This document shows, piece by piece, positions 1 to 11,845 of a DNA stretch of 64,000 nucleotides; position 1 is the first letter of the stretch, and each line of letters starts with the position of its first letter. The translations under genes and the position numbers were made by a program. Source of the stretch: Strix aluco. Lineage: Eukaryota > Chordata > Aves > Strigiformes > Strigidae. The DNA lies in NCBI RefSeq assembly GCF_031877795.1, contig NC_133933.1:72172503-72236502 (forward strand), in the 5' to 3' direction. The notes under the pieces are model-generated. The model ran no database searches and was not told the origin of the DNA. It saw only the letters and a list, made by a program, of their open reading frames with translations.

Positions 1-1438
1 TTTTTCTCAACTTCAGTAGCAGTGCCAGTCTTTCATTCTTGTTGACTCTTTCACACCTTGCAGCATCTTGTCTTTTTGCTGTCCCATACTGTTTTGCACT
101 ATCACAGCATCTTCTCAAACTCTGTTTGCCATGCAGTGTCTCCTCCTTCAGCTCACCTCTGTAAATCACTTATTTATGTTGCCTACACATAAAGAATTAC
201 AGATGCTTGTGCCACCGTTACATGTACAGTTAACCAGCAATCCCTATTTTACTTACCACTACTACTTTGATTCTTTCATCCAATACTGAATTTACACTCC
301 AGCAATTGCTATTTGGAGTATACGTTTAACTTTCATTAATGTTGAAGAATAGCTGTGGGGAGAATTGATTACTGTGTATACAAAGATTTTTTTTTTCCTT
401 TTATTTTGGTCACATTTTCATTTTTCAAGTGCAGGGATCAGTTTTCATGTGGCCAGTATTTTCTCCAAACTTTTATTTTGCTTATATTCAGAGCTAAGAA
501 AAACATTTTCAGCTCTTCATACCTTGTTTGGAAACTACAGGAAGCTAAGGTGTAGGCACACTGGCAAATATTACACCATAGTGCTTTTTTTGTTGTATTT
601 TGAGACTTCCGCTTTTTTTTTTTTTTTGGTTCATTTCTTATTTTCACTTTTTCCATTTCTTCTTTTTTACAATGTTTTGATTTTCTTCTCCTCTACTTCT
701 CTTTGCCTCCCATGCCTTTCCACCTTTACATCTTGCTTCTAAATATCTCTCTGCTCTGTTCTTCCTTTTTTTAAGATCTGCATTCCTACTCCTTTTCATC
801 TTCTTCAGCTCCAAGAAACTGAATAGACTATTTATTCTTGCAATTATTGAGGCCTTTCTTTTGACAGTCTAATTCTATTCAAAGCTCTCCCTGTGTAGCA
901 TCTAGTACGTGGAAGGCTCAGAGAATGGCAGCAAGGCTCTCATGGTTATTATAGTCTGGCAAAAAGGGAAGACATCAAGGAAAATAGTCATATTTGTGCA
1001 CCAATATTACTTATTTATAATGAGGTCAGTTCATGCACAGGAGCCAAAGGTATATCTCTTCATTTCTGTAGATCTTAAGACTTTACTAGTGATGTTTTTA
1101 ATTGATTATTGATGTTAAGGATAAAAAAAAACCCTTGGCACACAGAATCTAGGGAATTTGTCCAATTAGAAGTCAGGATAGGTTATATTAGTGATTGATA
1201 AATTGTGGATTGATAAACTGTGATGTTGTCTTCAATGTAGTTCCCTTGTTTCCTTTTTTGAGATCTTCCTTGAGCTCAGGTGATACAAATTAATAGAGAC
1301 CCTACCATGCAAAGTATATACATGTTGGGATCTGTGCATAATATCAACACTTATGTTTCATGTTAATTTTATATTTTGGTTTTCTAAACCAAGATGTAAA
1401 GGTGCCATATTGACCTAAAACTCTTTGGTTTCCCTCAG
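1..1438 (+). other. PTPRK: PTPRK intron (partial, upstream of third-last coding exon)
   Basis: The window opens inside an intron of PTPRK and the interval ends at a clean acceptor (pyrimidine-rich, ...TTCCCTCAG). The stretch is T-rich with homopolymer runs near 390 and 610. The short open frames here have no recognisable protein content, and I see no additional PTPRK domain-2 exon in it. Confidence 0.8.
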
Positions 1439-1602
1439 CCACAAGAGGGCTATCTGATGGTGCAGCAATTCCAGTATTTGGGATGGGCTTCTCACAGAGA
1501 TGTACCAGCTTCCAAGAGATCCTTCTTGAAGTTAATTCTCCAGGTTGAAAAATGGCAAGAGGAATGTGAAGAAGGGGAGGGCCGGACCATTATCCATTGC
1601 CT
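1439..1602 (+). CDS. PTPRK: PTPRK third-last coding exon (D2 phosphatase domain, WPD-loop region to catalytic-site Cys)
   Basis: This exon encodes 54 residues plus two bases, starting P-Q-E-G-Y and ending I-I-H-C. It lies between a TTCCCTCAG acceptor and a GTGAGT donor. The protein is the carboxy-terminal half of the second tyrosine-phosphatase domain of an R2B receptor phosphatase. The wording around [17 protein letters not shown] and [18 protein letters not shown] is much closer to PTPRK than to PTPRM, PTPRT or PTPRU as I remember them. The WPD loop reads W-A-S-H-R-D-V-P, so the general-acid Asp is missing from its usual place, as expected for a membrane-distal pseudophosphatase domain. PTPRK is a single-pass membrane protein at cell contacts that binds itself in trans. 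The exon ends in phase 2 and joins exactly to 2813. Confidence 0.95.
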
Positions 1603-2812
1603 GTGAGTAGTTGGGAGAAAGTCAAATTGCTACTCTTCAAATAAATGCTTATAAATTTGTTCTTAGTTTAAGTTCAAGCAGTATTCTTATGGCTGCATTC
1701 TTTTGCACATGTCCTTGTTTCTTTTATCTAAAATAAAGTGCCACTGCTACTGTAGGTTGGCTTTTGGTCAACTTTCAAATTTGTCAAAATACCATGGGAA
1801 TTAATATTTTGGACATGATACTATGGTGATACTGTGTGTTGTATCCTTCTGTTCATAATAGCGTATTTTTCAGGTACAAAATGTGTACAGATCCATTTCT
1901 TCTGTATGGTTTTAGTAAAGAAGTCTTTTAACTTTTATAGTTGTTTTTTTTGTATCTCTTGCATATCATGTGTTGCATTTTTTCCAGGAGGTCTATATTT
2001 TGAGGGTTCTAGACTGAAAACTATGGATATATGAAATCAGAGAAAAGTTCTATAATACTATGCATGATCCTAAAACTACTGTTGGTAAATGACTGCTGGC
2101 TGCTTATCTGAGCCTGATATTTAAATGGGAGCTGGTTTGGAAGATTTGAATAGTCAGCATCTTTTTCTCCCTAAGCAGAGAATGACCAATCTCTCTCCTA
2201 CCTTGTTTAAAGTTTAAAACTTAGAAATTGAATTATGTATTCCTCCTTACTTTTAAAAAAAAGCTTCTGTTTAAATGTTCAGAATTAAGTTGTGGCCCCT
2301 TTCTGCCCACCCCTCCTCATTATCTGTGGAACCTTAATTTCTTTGAAATGAAGATTAAAATAGTTCAGAAGCGTCCACAAAGGTCAACAAGATATTGAAT
2401 CAGTGATGTCTTGGCATTACTCTGGCTAGATAATCCTCATAGTATAGGCTAATTTAACTGAATCTCTTTCCAGAACTATGTGGAAAATGTTGTACTTACC
2501 ATTGAACTTGATTTTTGATGTTGCACTTGCCATTGAACTTAATTTTTTATTTCTAATGCCTATGTAAATCAGGCTACAGCCTAGCTGGGCAGCATGGTGG
2601 GATGTAAGGGCAGAATTCAAAAGAAGTAATTGAGAGGAAGATCAGAAACAGCAAATGTCTCAGACCAAACCCACTGAAGCTGTAAGGAGATTGCTAAAGT
2701 TGGTCTCCCTGTGGGACTCACGAATCACTTACAGAGTGAAAGAACAGAAATGCATTTTGATTGCTCTCTTACGCCATAGTGACATTTAACCAGCTCTTTT
2801 CCTTGTGTACAG
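1603..2812 (+). other. PTPRK: PTPRK intron
   Basis: A GT...AG intron (GTGAGT donor, acceptor ...CCTTGTGTACAG) splits the D2 active-site loop between the Leu codon and the N-G-G-G-R-S-G part. It contains a 31-bp tandem duplication at 2488-2549, listed separately. No coding or RNA gene is visible. Confidence 0.9.
2488..2549. repeat. 31-bp tandem duplication (two copies)
   Basis: Copy one (2488-2518) and copy two (2519-2549) both begin TGTTG and share CCATTGAACTT. They differ at about four of 31 positions. This is direct visual alignment and looks like a simple local duplication inside the intron. Confidence 0.85.
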
Positions 2813-2948
2813 AAACGGTGGTGGCCGGAGTGGGATGTTCTGTGCCATTGGCATTGTGGTTGAGATGGTAAAAAGGCAGAACGTGGTGGACGTTTTCCAT
2901 GCCGTGAAGACTTTGCGGAACAGTAAGCCCAACATGGTAGAAACTCCG
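2813..2948 (+). CDS. PTPRK: PTPRK penultimate coding exon (D2 CX5R loop)
   Basis: The first base completes a Leu codon with the previous exon. The exon then encodes [15 protein letters not shown] and onwards, to V-E-T-P before a GTAAGC donor. With the previous exon this gives H-C-L-N-G-G-G-R-S-G. The CX5R signature is therefore spaced correctly, but the canonical S-A-G residues are replaced, as in other inactive D2 domains. The following [21 protein letters not shown] block is a hallmark of R2B phosphatases. The length is 136 bases (one plus 45 codons) and the exon ends in phase 0. An overlapping open frame that runs past the donor (to 3089) is only intron read-through. Confidence 0.96.
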
Positions 2949-3489
2949 GTAAGCACCAGCCCATCAGGGTTACTGCAAACAGGCAGGGAGCCAGAGGTTC
3001 TCTTCTTGTGTAAGCTGCATTCTCAGTCCTGTGCCCACAAAACAGAGCAAACCTATGTTGGGCCACAAGAAGAAAGGGGCATTTATTGAGTGTACACACA
3101 AGTCAAAATCATGAGAGGCCAGGCTAAGCATTTTACACTACTTTTCTTGTAGTAGCACCATGCTTTTCACAGTAAACATTCTGAGTTAACAGAATGCACT
3201 TTAATCTCCCAAAATAACCTGCTCTATCTGAAGAGAAGTTGCAGCGGGTTGTGCTCACACAAACTGTCTTGAAATTTTACAGAGCAAGGCATTTCTTCTT
3301 GGTAAGGAATAAGCTGTAATGTCCAGATAAGTAGCTGGTGATGTGAATGTTTTGCTTCTTAATAACAACTGCTACTTTGGAAGCTGTATTGAATAATGGT
3401 AATGTTTGTTACACAGATTTGTAGTAGTCAGAATGATACCTCAGAACTTTAAAATCAAAGACTTGGATCTGGTATGTTGCAAATTAATA

Positions 3490-3560
3490 CATAGAATCAT
3501 AGAATCATTGAGGTTGGAAAAGACCCTTAAGATCATTGTGCCCAACAGTTAACCTAAATA
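3490..3560 (-). mobile_element. CR1 retrotransposon 3'-end fragment (minus orientation)
   Basis: The + strand shows the repeated octamer-like unit ATAGAATCATAGAATCAT followed by GAGGTTGGAAAAGACC and a 'GATCATTGTGCCCAAC' segment. This is the reverse complement of the CR1 3' end, which terminates in ATTCTATG-type repeats. The same signature occurs in the longer copy at 49470. Only about 70 bp can be matched, so the copy is strongly 5'-truncated, which is normal for CR1. It is a strong hint that the host is a bird (or another sauropsid). Confidence 0.85.
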
Positions 3561-4737
3561 ATAAACAATAAACTAATATAAACAATATGAGCTTGAATTA
3601 GCAAAACCACAAGACTAAATATTTGTACGTACATTGCTGGAACTCAAAATAACCTTCACTCTTCTGGTCCATCTTTATGCATACAGTATGAGTGCATATC
3701 CATCCGTGTGATCATTTCAGTCGTGAAAACTGAACACTGTGGAAAGTCCTTAAAAAAATTCTCCCGAGTGGATTTTTTTCCTTCCTGTAGGTAAATGTAA
3801 TGTGAAAGCAGGTTAGACAGTGTTTGGGAGTTTCTGCCATTTGACTCTCACACTGCCAGCAGCCAGTGTCACTTTTCAGCCAGATGGCTGCCTACAGCAT
3901 AAAAATCAGGGATGCCAATTGAAATTAAAAATGTTTTGCAGTTTATGCATAGTGAAAATTGCTTCTGACCTTGTGAACTTGCATACTGAGCAAAATGGCT
4001 GTAGCTGCTTCTTCCCATATTGCCCTTTTTTCCAGGTGTCAGTGTTTCCTTGGTACCAAGTAGTTTCTGTGGCATGATTTGCTAAATTATTATGCATCAC
4101 TTCCATCCCATGCCACCACATAAATTAAAAAGATAGTTAAAAAGTTAACAGAGCATCCTGTAGCAGCAGTGACATTGGTCTAGGTGTTGCTGGTTTTGCA
4201 GCAAATACTTTGCAGTCTGCTGTGCCATAGATGTCTGAGACACAACATATTGAATTGCTGCCTGGATTTTGGTTCACTGCTGTGAAGTAAACAGGTCAGA
4301 TCACATGGAAAATTACTTGTGTCACTGTAAAGGGAGGCCAAGGTAGATTGTGTGTGTTTCTGATAAATGGTCTGTAAACTTATATTTCATTTCAAAATAG
4401 TCCTGAATTCTATTGTAGCTTTAATCTGCAGTTACTGAATTTCCGTAGTTACGTGTTTCTGTTGTGTGGGTTTTTATTCAGAACTCTTGAACAGCAGCAG
4501 CTGTTGAGTCGTTAGTTAGAAAACAAACCAGGAAAACCAATGTATAACACTGTCATGTGCCCTACATTCAGCAACATGATCAGATAACAAAAATGAGCAG
4601 CGCAATAAAGCCTTTAAGATATCCCCACCACTTCCTGCTAATGGATCACACTGGCTTCCTTTGCAAACTAAAATAAATCACAAAAGCAGATTTGTTTTGT
4701 TAGGTCGCAAGGACAATAGAGATTGAATTAATTTCCT

Positions 4738-4796
4738 TGTTTTTTCTTCTCCTCCTTGCCCTCTTCTCTCTCCTTCCTCCTTCCCTCTCCCCCAGT
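4738..4796 (+). other. Long polypyrimidine tract ending in CCCCCAG (possible cryptic splice acceptor)
   Basis: About 55 bases are nearly all C and T (mostly TTCTCCTCC, CTTCC and CTCTCC units), ending in CCCCCAG and followed by T-A-T-C-A-G. It scores by eye as a better acceptor than the real one at 5373. In the phase 0 frame left by the previous exon it would encode Y-Q-L and then stop. It could therefore make a shortened PTPRK tail if used. No evidence of use can be seen in the sequence. Confidence 0.4.
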
Positions 4797-5373
4797 ATCA
4801 GCTTTGAACAGCAGCCTTGTTAAGGAGAAATACGAACCATGATGAAGTTTTGAGCTTTAACTTCTCATTTAAATGTGCATCTGATCTCTTGGATGTTACA
4901 TCGACACAACTATACAATGGGCTGTGGGCCCAGAGCAGCTTTGTGTCACAGCTCTGCATTCCCTAGCTATTCCCTGGCTGTCCAAGCAGCATGCACTGGT
5001 TAACTGCTCACTATCAGCTAACTTAAATATAAATGGTATATCAGAGTTGAGGTCCTTACACTGCAAGAATACTGACTGATAGGAGAACTTTTCATGTTTG
5101 ATAAACCAGTTCAGAAGCTGAAAAAAATCAGAGAAGCAAATCATTGCATTTCATAGTCAGGTTTTTTTTCCAGTTTGTTGGTTAGGGTGAGTTTTTAAAT
5201 CAGAGCTGGCAATATACTTGTGTAGTAGGAGGAAAAAAAAAGGAAAACCAAGCATGTCAGGCTTGAAGTTAAAATTGCACAGTAGTTAGCAAAGACTTTT
5301 CATGTTTGTATATATTCTTGCTAATACTTTAGACTTTTAATTTAACAACTTTTTCTCCTCTTTCCCCTTAAAG

Positions 5374-5427
5374 GAGCAATATCGCTTCTGCTACGATGTT
5401 GCACTGGAGTACTTGGAATCCTCTTAG
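5374..5427 (+). CDS. PTPRK: PTPRK terminal coding exon with stop codon
   Basis: This exon encodes E-Q-Y-R-F-C-Y-D-V-A-L-E-Y-L-E-S-S and then TAG at 5425-5427, after the acceptor CCCCTTAAAG. The ending EQYRFCYDVALEYLESS is the PTPRK carboxy terminus, whereas PTPRM ends in a related but different string. Phase 0 matches the previous donor. Together the three exons here give 117 residues of the protein's ~1,440, so the rest of PTPRK lies upstream of the window. Confidence 0.97.
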   Translation, partial: EQYRFCYDVALEYLESS

Positions 5428-5587
5428 TCAGAATGGATGTGACAAAGTCCACCAAATACGTGAATCTCAATAAGCTGTTTTGACAACAGTTCTTGATCCT
5501 GTGAAGAAAGATTTTAGGGGAAGGGGGGGGTGGGAGGGATTTTAAATTTTAAATGCAAAGTATTTTTCTTATGAAGTTGTGTATCTT

Positions 5588-5593
5588 AATAAA
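5588..5593 (+). promoter_or_regulatory. PTPRK: Polyadenylation signal AATAAA (proximal, PTPRK)
   Basis: This is a canonical hexamer 160 bases after the stop codon, in the context CTTAATAAAAGAAC, followed by T- and GT-rich sequence that could act as the downstream element. Confidence 0.6.
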
Positions 5594-5991
5594 AGAACTC
5601 AATCTGTTTCTATGCTTGTATACAGTATTTAGTGCCACATAAATACTATAATGAAAACCAGAGTCAGAACAGATTTGCGCAAATTAGGATTTTTCAGTGT
5701 TTGTATATGCAGCTGTCTCTCAATTACAGTAGAGCGACCATCTGTTGCATGTATCAATATTTCCTATATGGTATTAATTTTTCTTTTTTTTTCTTTTGAT
5801 ACATTGTTAAAGTACAATAACAGTGGAAATTGATAGTGAGGTTCATTCTTTATACGTTTCAAGTGTTGCATATATATATTATATATAGTAAAAAAAAAAA
5901 AAACCTGGCTTATTTTGTTTTAATGTGCAATGATGGCTGGATCACATAAAGATCTTTATAAAGAAACTTAAACATAAGCCAAAGACTCAAG

Positions 5992-5999
5992 TGTAAATA
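5992..5999 (+). promoter_or_regulatory. Possible Pumilio response element TGTAAATA in PTPRK 3'UTR
   Basis: The eight bases match UGUANAUA, the Pumilio family consensus. They would be present only in transcripts that bypass the proximal poly(A) signal. A single eight-base match can easily occur by chance in AT-rich sequence. Confidence 0.25.
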
Positions 6000-6811
6000 T
6001 GTCTATATGGAGAAAGCACATGTATTTATTGTTTACTTGCATTCCTTTTTTGATGGCTGAAAAAAGAAGAATCATTTTTCTTGAAGAAAGCTTTTTTTGC
6101 TGAAATCAAGTGTAAACAATTTTTGTAGTTTATTTTTTGTATGTTTTAGTGTAAGTAGAAGACATACTTTTTATGCATAGACCAAGAAACATTGGTATAG
6201 TGGTTTTGTTGTGTACATGCTTGTGATTCAAATCCATGTAAACAACTCAGTTTTAGAAGGTCTTTAACTACAGGACCAAAATCAAAACATTTTCCTGAAA
6301 ATGTATAGTTTTTCACAGTTGCATTAGTTAAGTACTGATCAAAAAACTATGTAAGGAAGGGCAGACATCAAAATGGTCTTGCCTATGACTTGCACAATAT
6401 TGGAAGAAATTTTTAAGCACCATTAAAATTGTAAGGGTACCAATTGTTTAAAAAAATATTGAAGCACAGGTCAACAGGAGAACTGCCCAACAAATAGATA
6501 GCTCTGCATATGCCCTTCAGGGTAAAAAAGTATTTGTTTAGCAAATTGTAAAATTAAGCAATGTTTATTTTGATGTTTACGAACATGTAAGCTTTGCTTC
6601 CAAGAAAGCAAAATTTGAATAAACCGATGCCAGATTCTCGTTACAGTTGTGGTGTACAAAATATTACTGTGCTTTTCACTTAGCTTGTATCCATTTGTTC
6701 ACAAGGCTTCCTATATTTTACCAGCTAAAATCATTCCAGTCTCTTGTTGGTCTTTTTTAGAACTGACAGTAACAATAAGGTGCTTTTAAATAATCTGTAA
6801 AGTAAGAGTGA

Positions 6812-6817
6812 ATTAAA
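6812..6817 (+). promoter_or_regulatory. Possible distal poly(A) signal ATTAAA (PTPRK)
   Basis: This variant hexamer sits in AATTAAACTTTTATTTAAAG and is followed by a T-rich stretch. It is a reasonable end for a 1.4-kb 3'UTR, but I have no transcript evidence. Confidence 0.3.
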
Positions 6818-9800
6818 CTTTTATTTAAAGATTATTTTATATTCTTTCCTATTTTGATACCCTCTCACTTATTGTCCTTGTTAAGGAGTCATTCTTGTCT
6901 GGAAGACCGATATATTTAGATAAGGAAAATCTCAAAAGGAAATTATATTATTTGCCGCCTCAGTGTTTTAGGGAGTATCTGAGAAGACTCCATATCATCT
7001 GTTTGCCCTAAGTTCCTTCCTTTACTTCAGACACATGGAATTACCCATCCAACACTATAAATGGCAGAGAAATGTTTAGAGAAATTCAACTTCTCAGACT
7101 TTTTTCAGTGCCTCCATCAGTATTGCATAGCTCCACCTCTTCCAGATCTAAACAAAAAGTCTTTTTCTTTAGTCACCCATTGTTAGTTTCTACCTGTGAA
7201 CAGCAAGGTAAACAAATCTGGTTTGAAAACACTCACTGGGTCTGGGTTCTTAATGCTCAAAATTGCTTTTTTTTTCTTTTGCCACATTGGAAAGGAGTTT
7301 ATAAGCTGCATGCAACAAAATTGCAACATTCCCAGACTTCTCTGTGAGGCCACAGCATTCAGCTAACTTTGGCAGTCAAAGTGCTGGATGTCTTAATCTA
7401 AAGCTATCTGTCTGGTCACCACGTTTTGTGGAAACAACACACCATCTCCACAGACTGATGCATCCTGCCTGTTAAGACATGTGTCTGGTACTAAATGAAT
7501 TGGACTCTGGAAGAACCTTCCTCTGTTGTGCATAAAGGGTGATGAGAAGATTAGTCTAGAAGTCTAGAGTAATTTTTTGACAGAGGAGTAGCCCTTAGGG
7601 TTGTGGAATGCAAAAGCCACTTTCCGTACTGACCAGAGTGATTTTTATGTTGTTTTTCTTCTTTCCTGATCAAAAATGTAGCATTACCATTAGGCTGAAT
7701 TAATAGTTATTTTCAGGGAGAGCTCGTCTGTTGGGGGCTGTGGGGTCCGTCCCCATCAGTACTTCATAATCCTTGGTAAGATCTTTGTGCCCAGTTTACC
7801 CTGTATGGTAAGCATGATTGGTGCAAATGCCAATATGAATCCTGGCATTGCAGCACACTGCCTGCACAGGAGTCCTCCATGGGAGCATCCTTCTCACCTA
7901 GAAGGTATTACAGCTGGCCGGTGCTTATTCTGCAAATGGGAACTCTGCGTTTGTTGTTCGAATACTCTGAGAGTCATGTAATTTCTGTAACTGTAGCTGA
8001 CTGTGGTGACCTAATGAGTTTTTGTGATAGCTCATGATTGAAAAACTTGTGGGAAGTTCTTCCTTACAAAGCCAGGGAAAAGTATGCAGAGAGAATATGA
8101 TGTGTGAGAAGCAGATCAGAAATATTCTCCAGTAATGGTATGTTGGGGGGGGTTTCTTAGGCAAAAGACAATATTAGAGTCAGCTTTTTAGAATAAAATC
8201 AGGAAGAGACAATTTGCTTTCATTGTGGCAGCTCTTTCCCCTCTCTTAGCTTACCCAGTGGCAGCAAATGCCGGCTTTGTTTTCTGGGAGCACCAGCTCT
8301 GTTACCCCAGACAGGTGCTCCAGTATCCTTTTCATATAGCTGTGCAAGACAGAAGAAAGAGAAGTGAGGGGGACTATGAAAACCTGCCCCAGAGAGAGAG
8401 CAGGTATTTCTCATAAAGGGAGCATGCAGTGGAGGGAGAGAAGTAACAGTAACCAAAAGGTAACTTAGTGATGAGTTCAAACTATCTGCATTTTCCTTAA
8501 ATAACCAGATCTTAGGATCCAACACTGAAAGGACCATATCAGGCCTCAAGCACCTTAAATCCTTGAAATTGTCTAAAGCAGTGTCTTGGAGATTGGAAGT
8601 TTGCTAAGACAAGAGCTACTAAACCTCCCTGTATGGACAGAGGCTTCTCTTTGTTTTTTTTTTTTTTCTTTAGCCCTCTGAATCGGCCTTTCCTGTTCAT
8701 AGTGACCCAGCTCCAGCAGAAGGAGATGTGAAGAGATGCAGTTTTTGAACTTTTATCCAGGTCCTGAGAGATCAGACCCTAGCTGGTTGAGGAGATCCTA
8801 GAATTTACATTTCCTGCTTCCTGGGTAAATGCTGCCATCAGGGAACAACAGCTTTGAAAGAGGCTTTTGCCTTCCTGGAAAACAGTCACAGCATGAGTTT
8901 GAAGCTTGAAGCTTAGTATCCTCAGTATATGCTAGCAGTTACTGGGATTTATTTCATTCAGGAAGTCATTCAGATAATAGAATTATGTAGTTTATGGTAT
9001 GTCCTTGCCTTGCCCAAGGTGCTACATTAAGAAACACAATATTCCTTAGAGAAACATGAAAGCAAAAGCTACTGCAGGAGTGTGCTTTTTCAAATGGGTT
9101 AACAATTTTCAAAATCAAAGGTCTAAAAAAGCAAACTAGGGAAGCAATGGTAGGCAAGTGCTATGTCATTGAGCCTCCAACATGAATTGAAATGTTAAAG
9201 GACAAGAAAGGGGCAGCCTGAGAAAAAATGTTGCAGAATCATTGCGTGGCCAGGCCACCTGGACTGACAAATGACTCTATAAAGGGCCTCTTTTAAGCTT
9301 CATTCTGCTGCTGTGTCAGAAGAAACCCTGAGATCTTGAAATAAATGTAAAAGCTGCTTTTATAGTGCCCTGCTCTATACTGAAAAGAAAAGTAACTCAT
9401 TTTCTGCTGTACTTTCCTGTGTCACGTAGAGGTCTGAATTGAGTTAAGTGATCCTAATCTCACAGAAGAACCTTTGTGGTGGTTTATTGCTAGTGCTCTT
9501 CCTTTGTTAAACAGCCAAAGGTCTTGTGACCTCTGTAGATACAGGATAGTCGAGGGCATCTGTGAATATTCACTTACATCTTTACCTTCTGGGGTTGAAT
9601 AATCTGCTAGGAACAGGTTGTGTATACCGACAATGAGACTTTCAGAATATGCAGAGGTTTAGTCACATAAATTTGCCTTCAACTTTATGCAGCAAAACCT
9701 TGTCTTTTTTTTTTTAACTAGAGGCTCTGTTTGAGCAAAGTTTGAGATACTGACAATATAGAGGTGTTTCTAAATTATTTTAAGCTTGCTGGATGCTTTT

Positions 9801-11752
9801 TCTTTAAGTCTGAGTAAAAGAATGATGTGAGATTGTGGTGGTGGTTGACAGGCATAAACATTATTTTGGCCCACGCTTCTCAGAAATTAATTTTTTCCCT
9901 GCTGTTGGGTTTAGAGTCCTAATTTATGCAGAGATTGACATGTGTGATGACAGGCACAATAGGATGCTTACCTAATAATAATGTTTATTAACTGTGTCTT
10001 GGCCAACAAAGAACAGATGTTTTTGTGCCTTTTTAAGATACAAAAGCTTGATTTCAATAGTCTTTTGTAACCCCTTCTAGCTTCCATCTGGATTAGAAAA
10101 TAGTCTTGACTTCACAAATTGCATCAAGATAAATTTCAAATCCCCATATGCTCAGAGATTTTTCAGACCCCCACTAAATGAACAGAAAAAATGAAGTCTG
10201 TGTTGAAAAAAAACCAGCAACACCCTCTCTTCTGGACATAGAACCAAAACATGATCTTTCTGCAAGCTTTGGAATACCCTGGAGATTCTCGGTAACAAGC
10301 ACAAAAATGACATCTGGCAAAACACAGTACCTCCAGATTGTGATAATATGTGTGTATTTTCCTGCCAGGTGCAAACCAGTGTGAGCTTTTTCCATTTCAC
10401 GGTGGAAAACTTTTGTCTGTCTTTTGTATATCTAATCTTTTGTAGAATAGTAACTGAAACAACACAGTATTTTGCAGAGTCCCAAAATTTTGAAGAAAGT
10501 TACTGTCTTTTTGCACTCCAATAGCAAACATGAAACCAGAGATTATAGTATCTTTAGAGCTTCTCCCTTGAGGTAACCGGAGTGAGTTCATTTTTCTAGC
10601 AGCTGTAAAGCCAAATTATGGTAAGTTTCAGAAAGTTTTGGAAGTCATTTGTTTTGCTTAAATCACAGGAGGTGAAATCCCAGTTCATTTGTGGTCAAGG
10701 ACATTATGTCTCGCTACTCATGTTTTATTAGTCTTTCTGATCCACTTGCAGTATCCATGAACGGGCACAATAAATAGCCCATCTGGACCCACAGTCTGAA
10801 CTGTCTTCAGCACAGAACCTGGTGCTGTTGTCTTTTTCCCCAGTTTCAGCATGAAGTTGTTATGGAACTTGCTGATAATACAGATTAGCAACACAAAATT
10901 GCCTCTATTTACTGAAAATGCTTGAAACCACCTGGTGAAGGAGTGTATGCCTTCATTTTGAGTTAGGTAGAATAGGAAGCTGTGGTACTGCTGCAACATT
11001 TTCTGTTGCACAAAATCGTATCATTGAAGCTTCAGTTGATGCAGTTTGAACTATATAAATAGGTTGCTGCTTAGTTTCATCTTCTGAAATGATCAAGGTT
11101 TCCAGCTTACCTTGCTTTAAGAAATACAGCAGTGTTTGAGCAGTAGTTCTCACAGGTCAGACAACTTCAGGGATAAGGATAAAAATGGAGCATAAAAGCA
11201 CTAGGCATAGTATAGGTTCTTCTAATATTTTTTCCTCCAGCAAGATGAGCTGGTTCAGCTAGTGTGACAGTGAGCTGTAATTACAGCTGTAAGAAAATAG
11301 CTGTGTGGTTTTGTCTGTGGCAAAGGCTTTTAAAAATTTCTTAAAAAAAAAACAGGCTTTGTTTCTACTTCAGTGTGCCTTCCTTTCAGGCACTTGTATA
11401 CTTCAAATAATAGCCTTGCTTAACACAGACCCTTTCTGAGATTATAGTCTTTTAAGTAGTCAGAGTCACAGCCTGCAGCAGTCTCTGTCCTTAAATACAA
11501 GTAAACTGTTGGTATCTGGATTAAAGGTAACAGGTACAGATATAATGGATGGTATAGTGCATTCAGGGGGGAACTGCAATGGGCAGAGGCCCAAGGAACA
11601 GGCCTTTTGCTTTTGCACAGGGGTATTTATACACTTTGTGCAAGAGAAAGAGAATAAAATAGTCAGTGAACTGACTGGGACCAGCATAAAGACAGGAATC
11701 TTGTTTACTGGTTGTTTGGGCAACAACATAGAAAGCACTGGCTTTGGATGTA

Positions 11753-11845
11753 AGAATAGGCAGAGTATAAAAATATAGAGAATAGGAAAATATAAAGAGT
11801 ATATAAAAATAGAAAGAATAGGAGAGTGTAAAAAATCTAGATGAG
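11753..11845. repeat. Imperfect A/G-rich tandem repeat, three units
   Basis: AGAATAGG recurs at 11753, 11779 and 11815. Each copy is followed by an A-rich GTATAAAAAT-like segment, with unit lengths of roughly 26-36 bases. The purine-rich strand lacks stop codons on its complement, which explains the 166-codon minus-strand open frame across this area. Confidence 0.7.

Larger units (their letters stand above)
2949..5373 (+). other. PTPRK: PTPRK last intron
   Basis: This intron runs from GTAAGC to ...CCCCTTAAAG. It carries a CR1 tail near 3490 and a long pyrimidine tract with an unused-looking acceptor ending at 4795, both listed separately. The remaining sequence is AT-rich and non-coding as far as I can see. 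Confidence 0.9.
5428..6835 (+). other. PTPRK: PTPRK 3' untranslated region (probable extent)
   Basis: The AT-rich sequence after the stop contains AATAAA at 5588-5593 followed by a T/GT-rich stretch, giving a short 3'UTR of roughly 190 bases. Further hexamers of the ATTAAA type occur at 6422-6427 and 6812-6817, so longer isoforms to about 6835 are plausible. The distal end is my inference. The small open frames inside it (for example 5651-5833) have no recognisable product. Confidence 0.6.
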
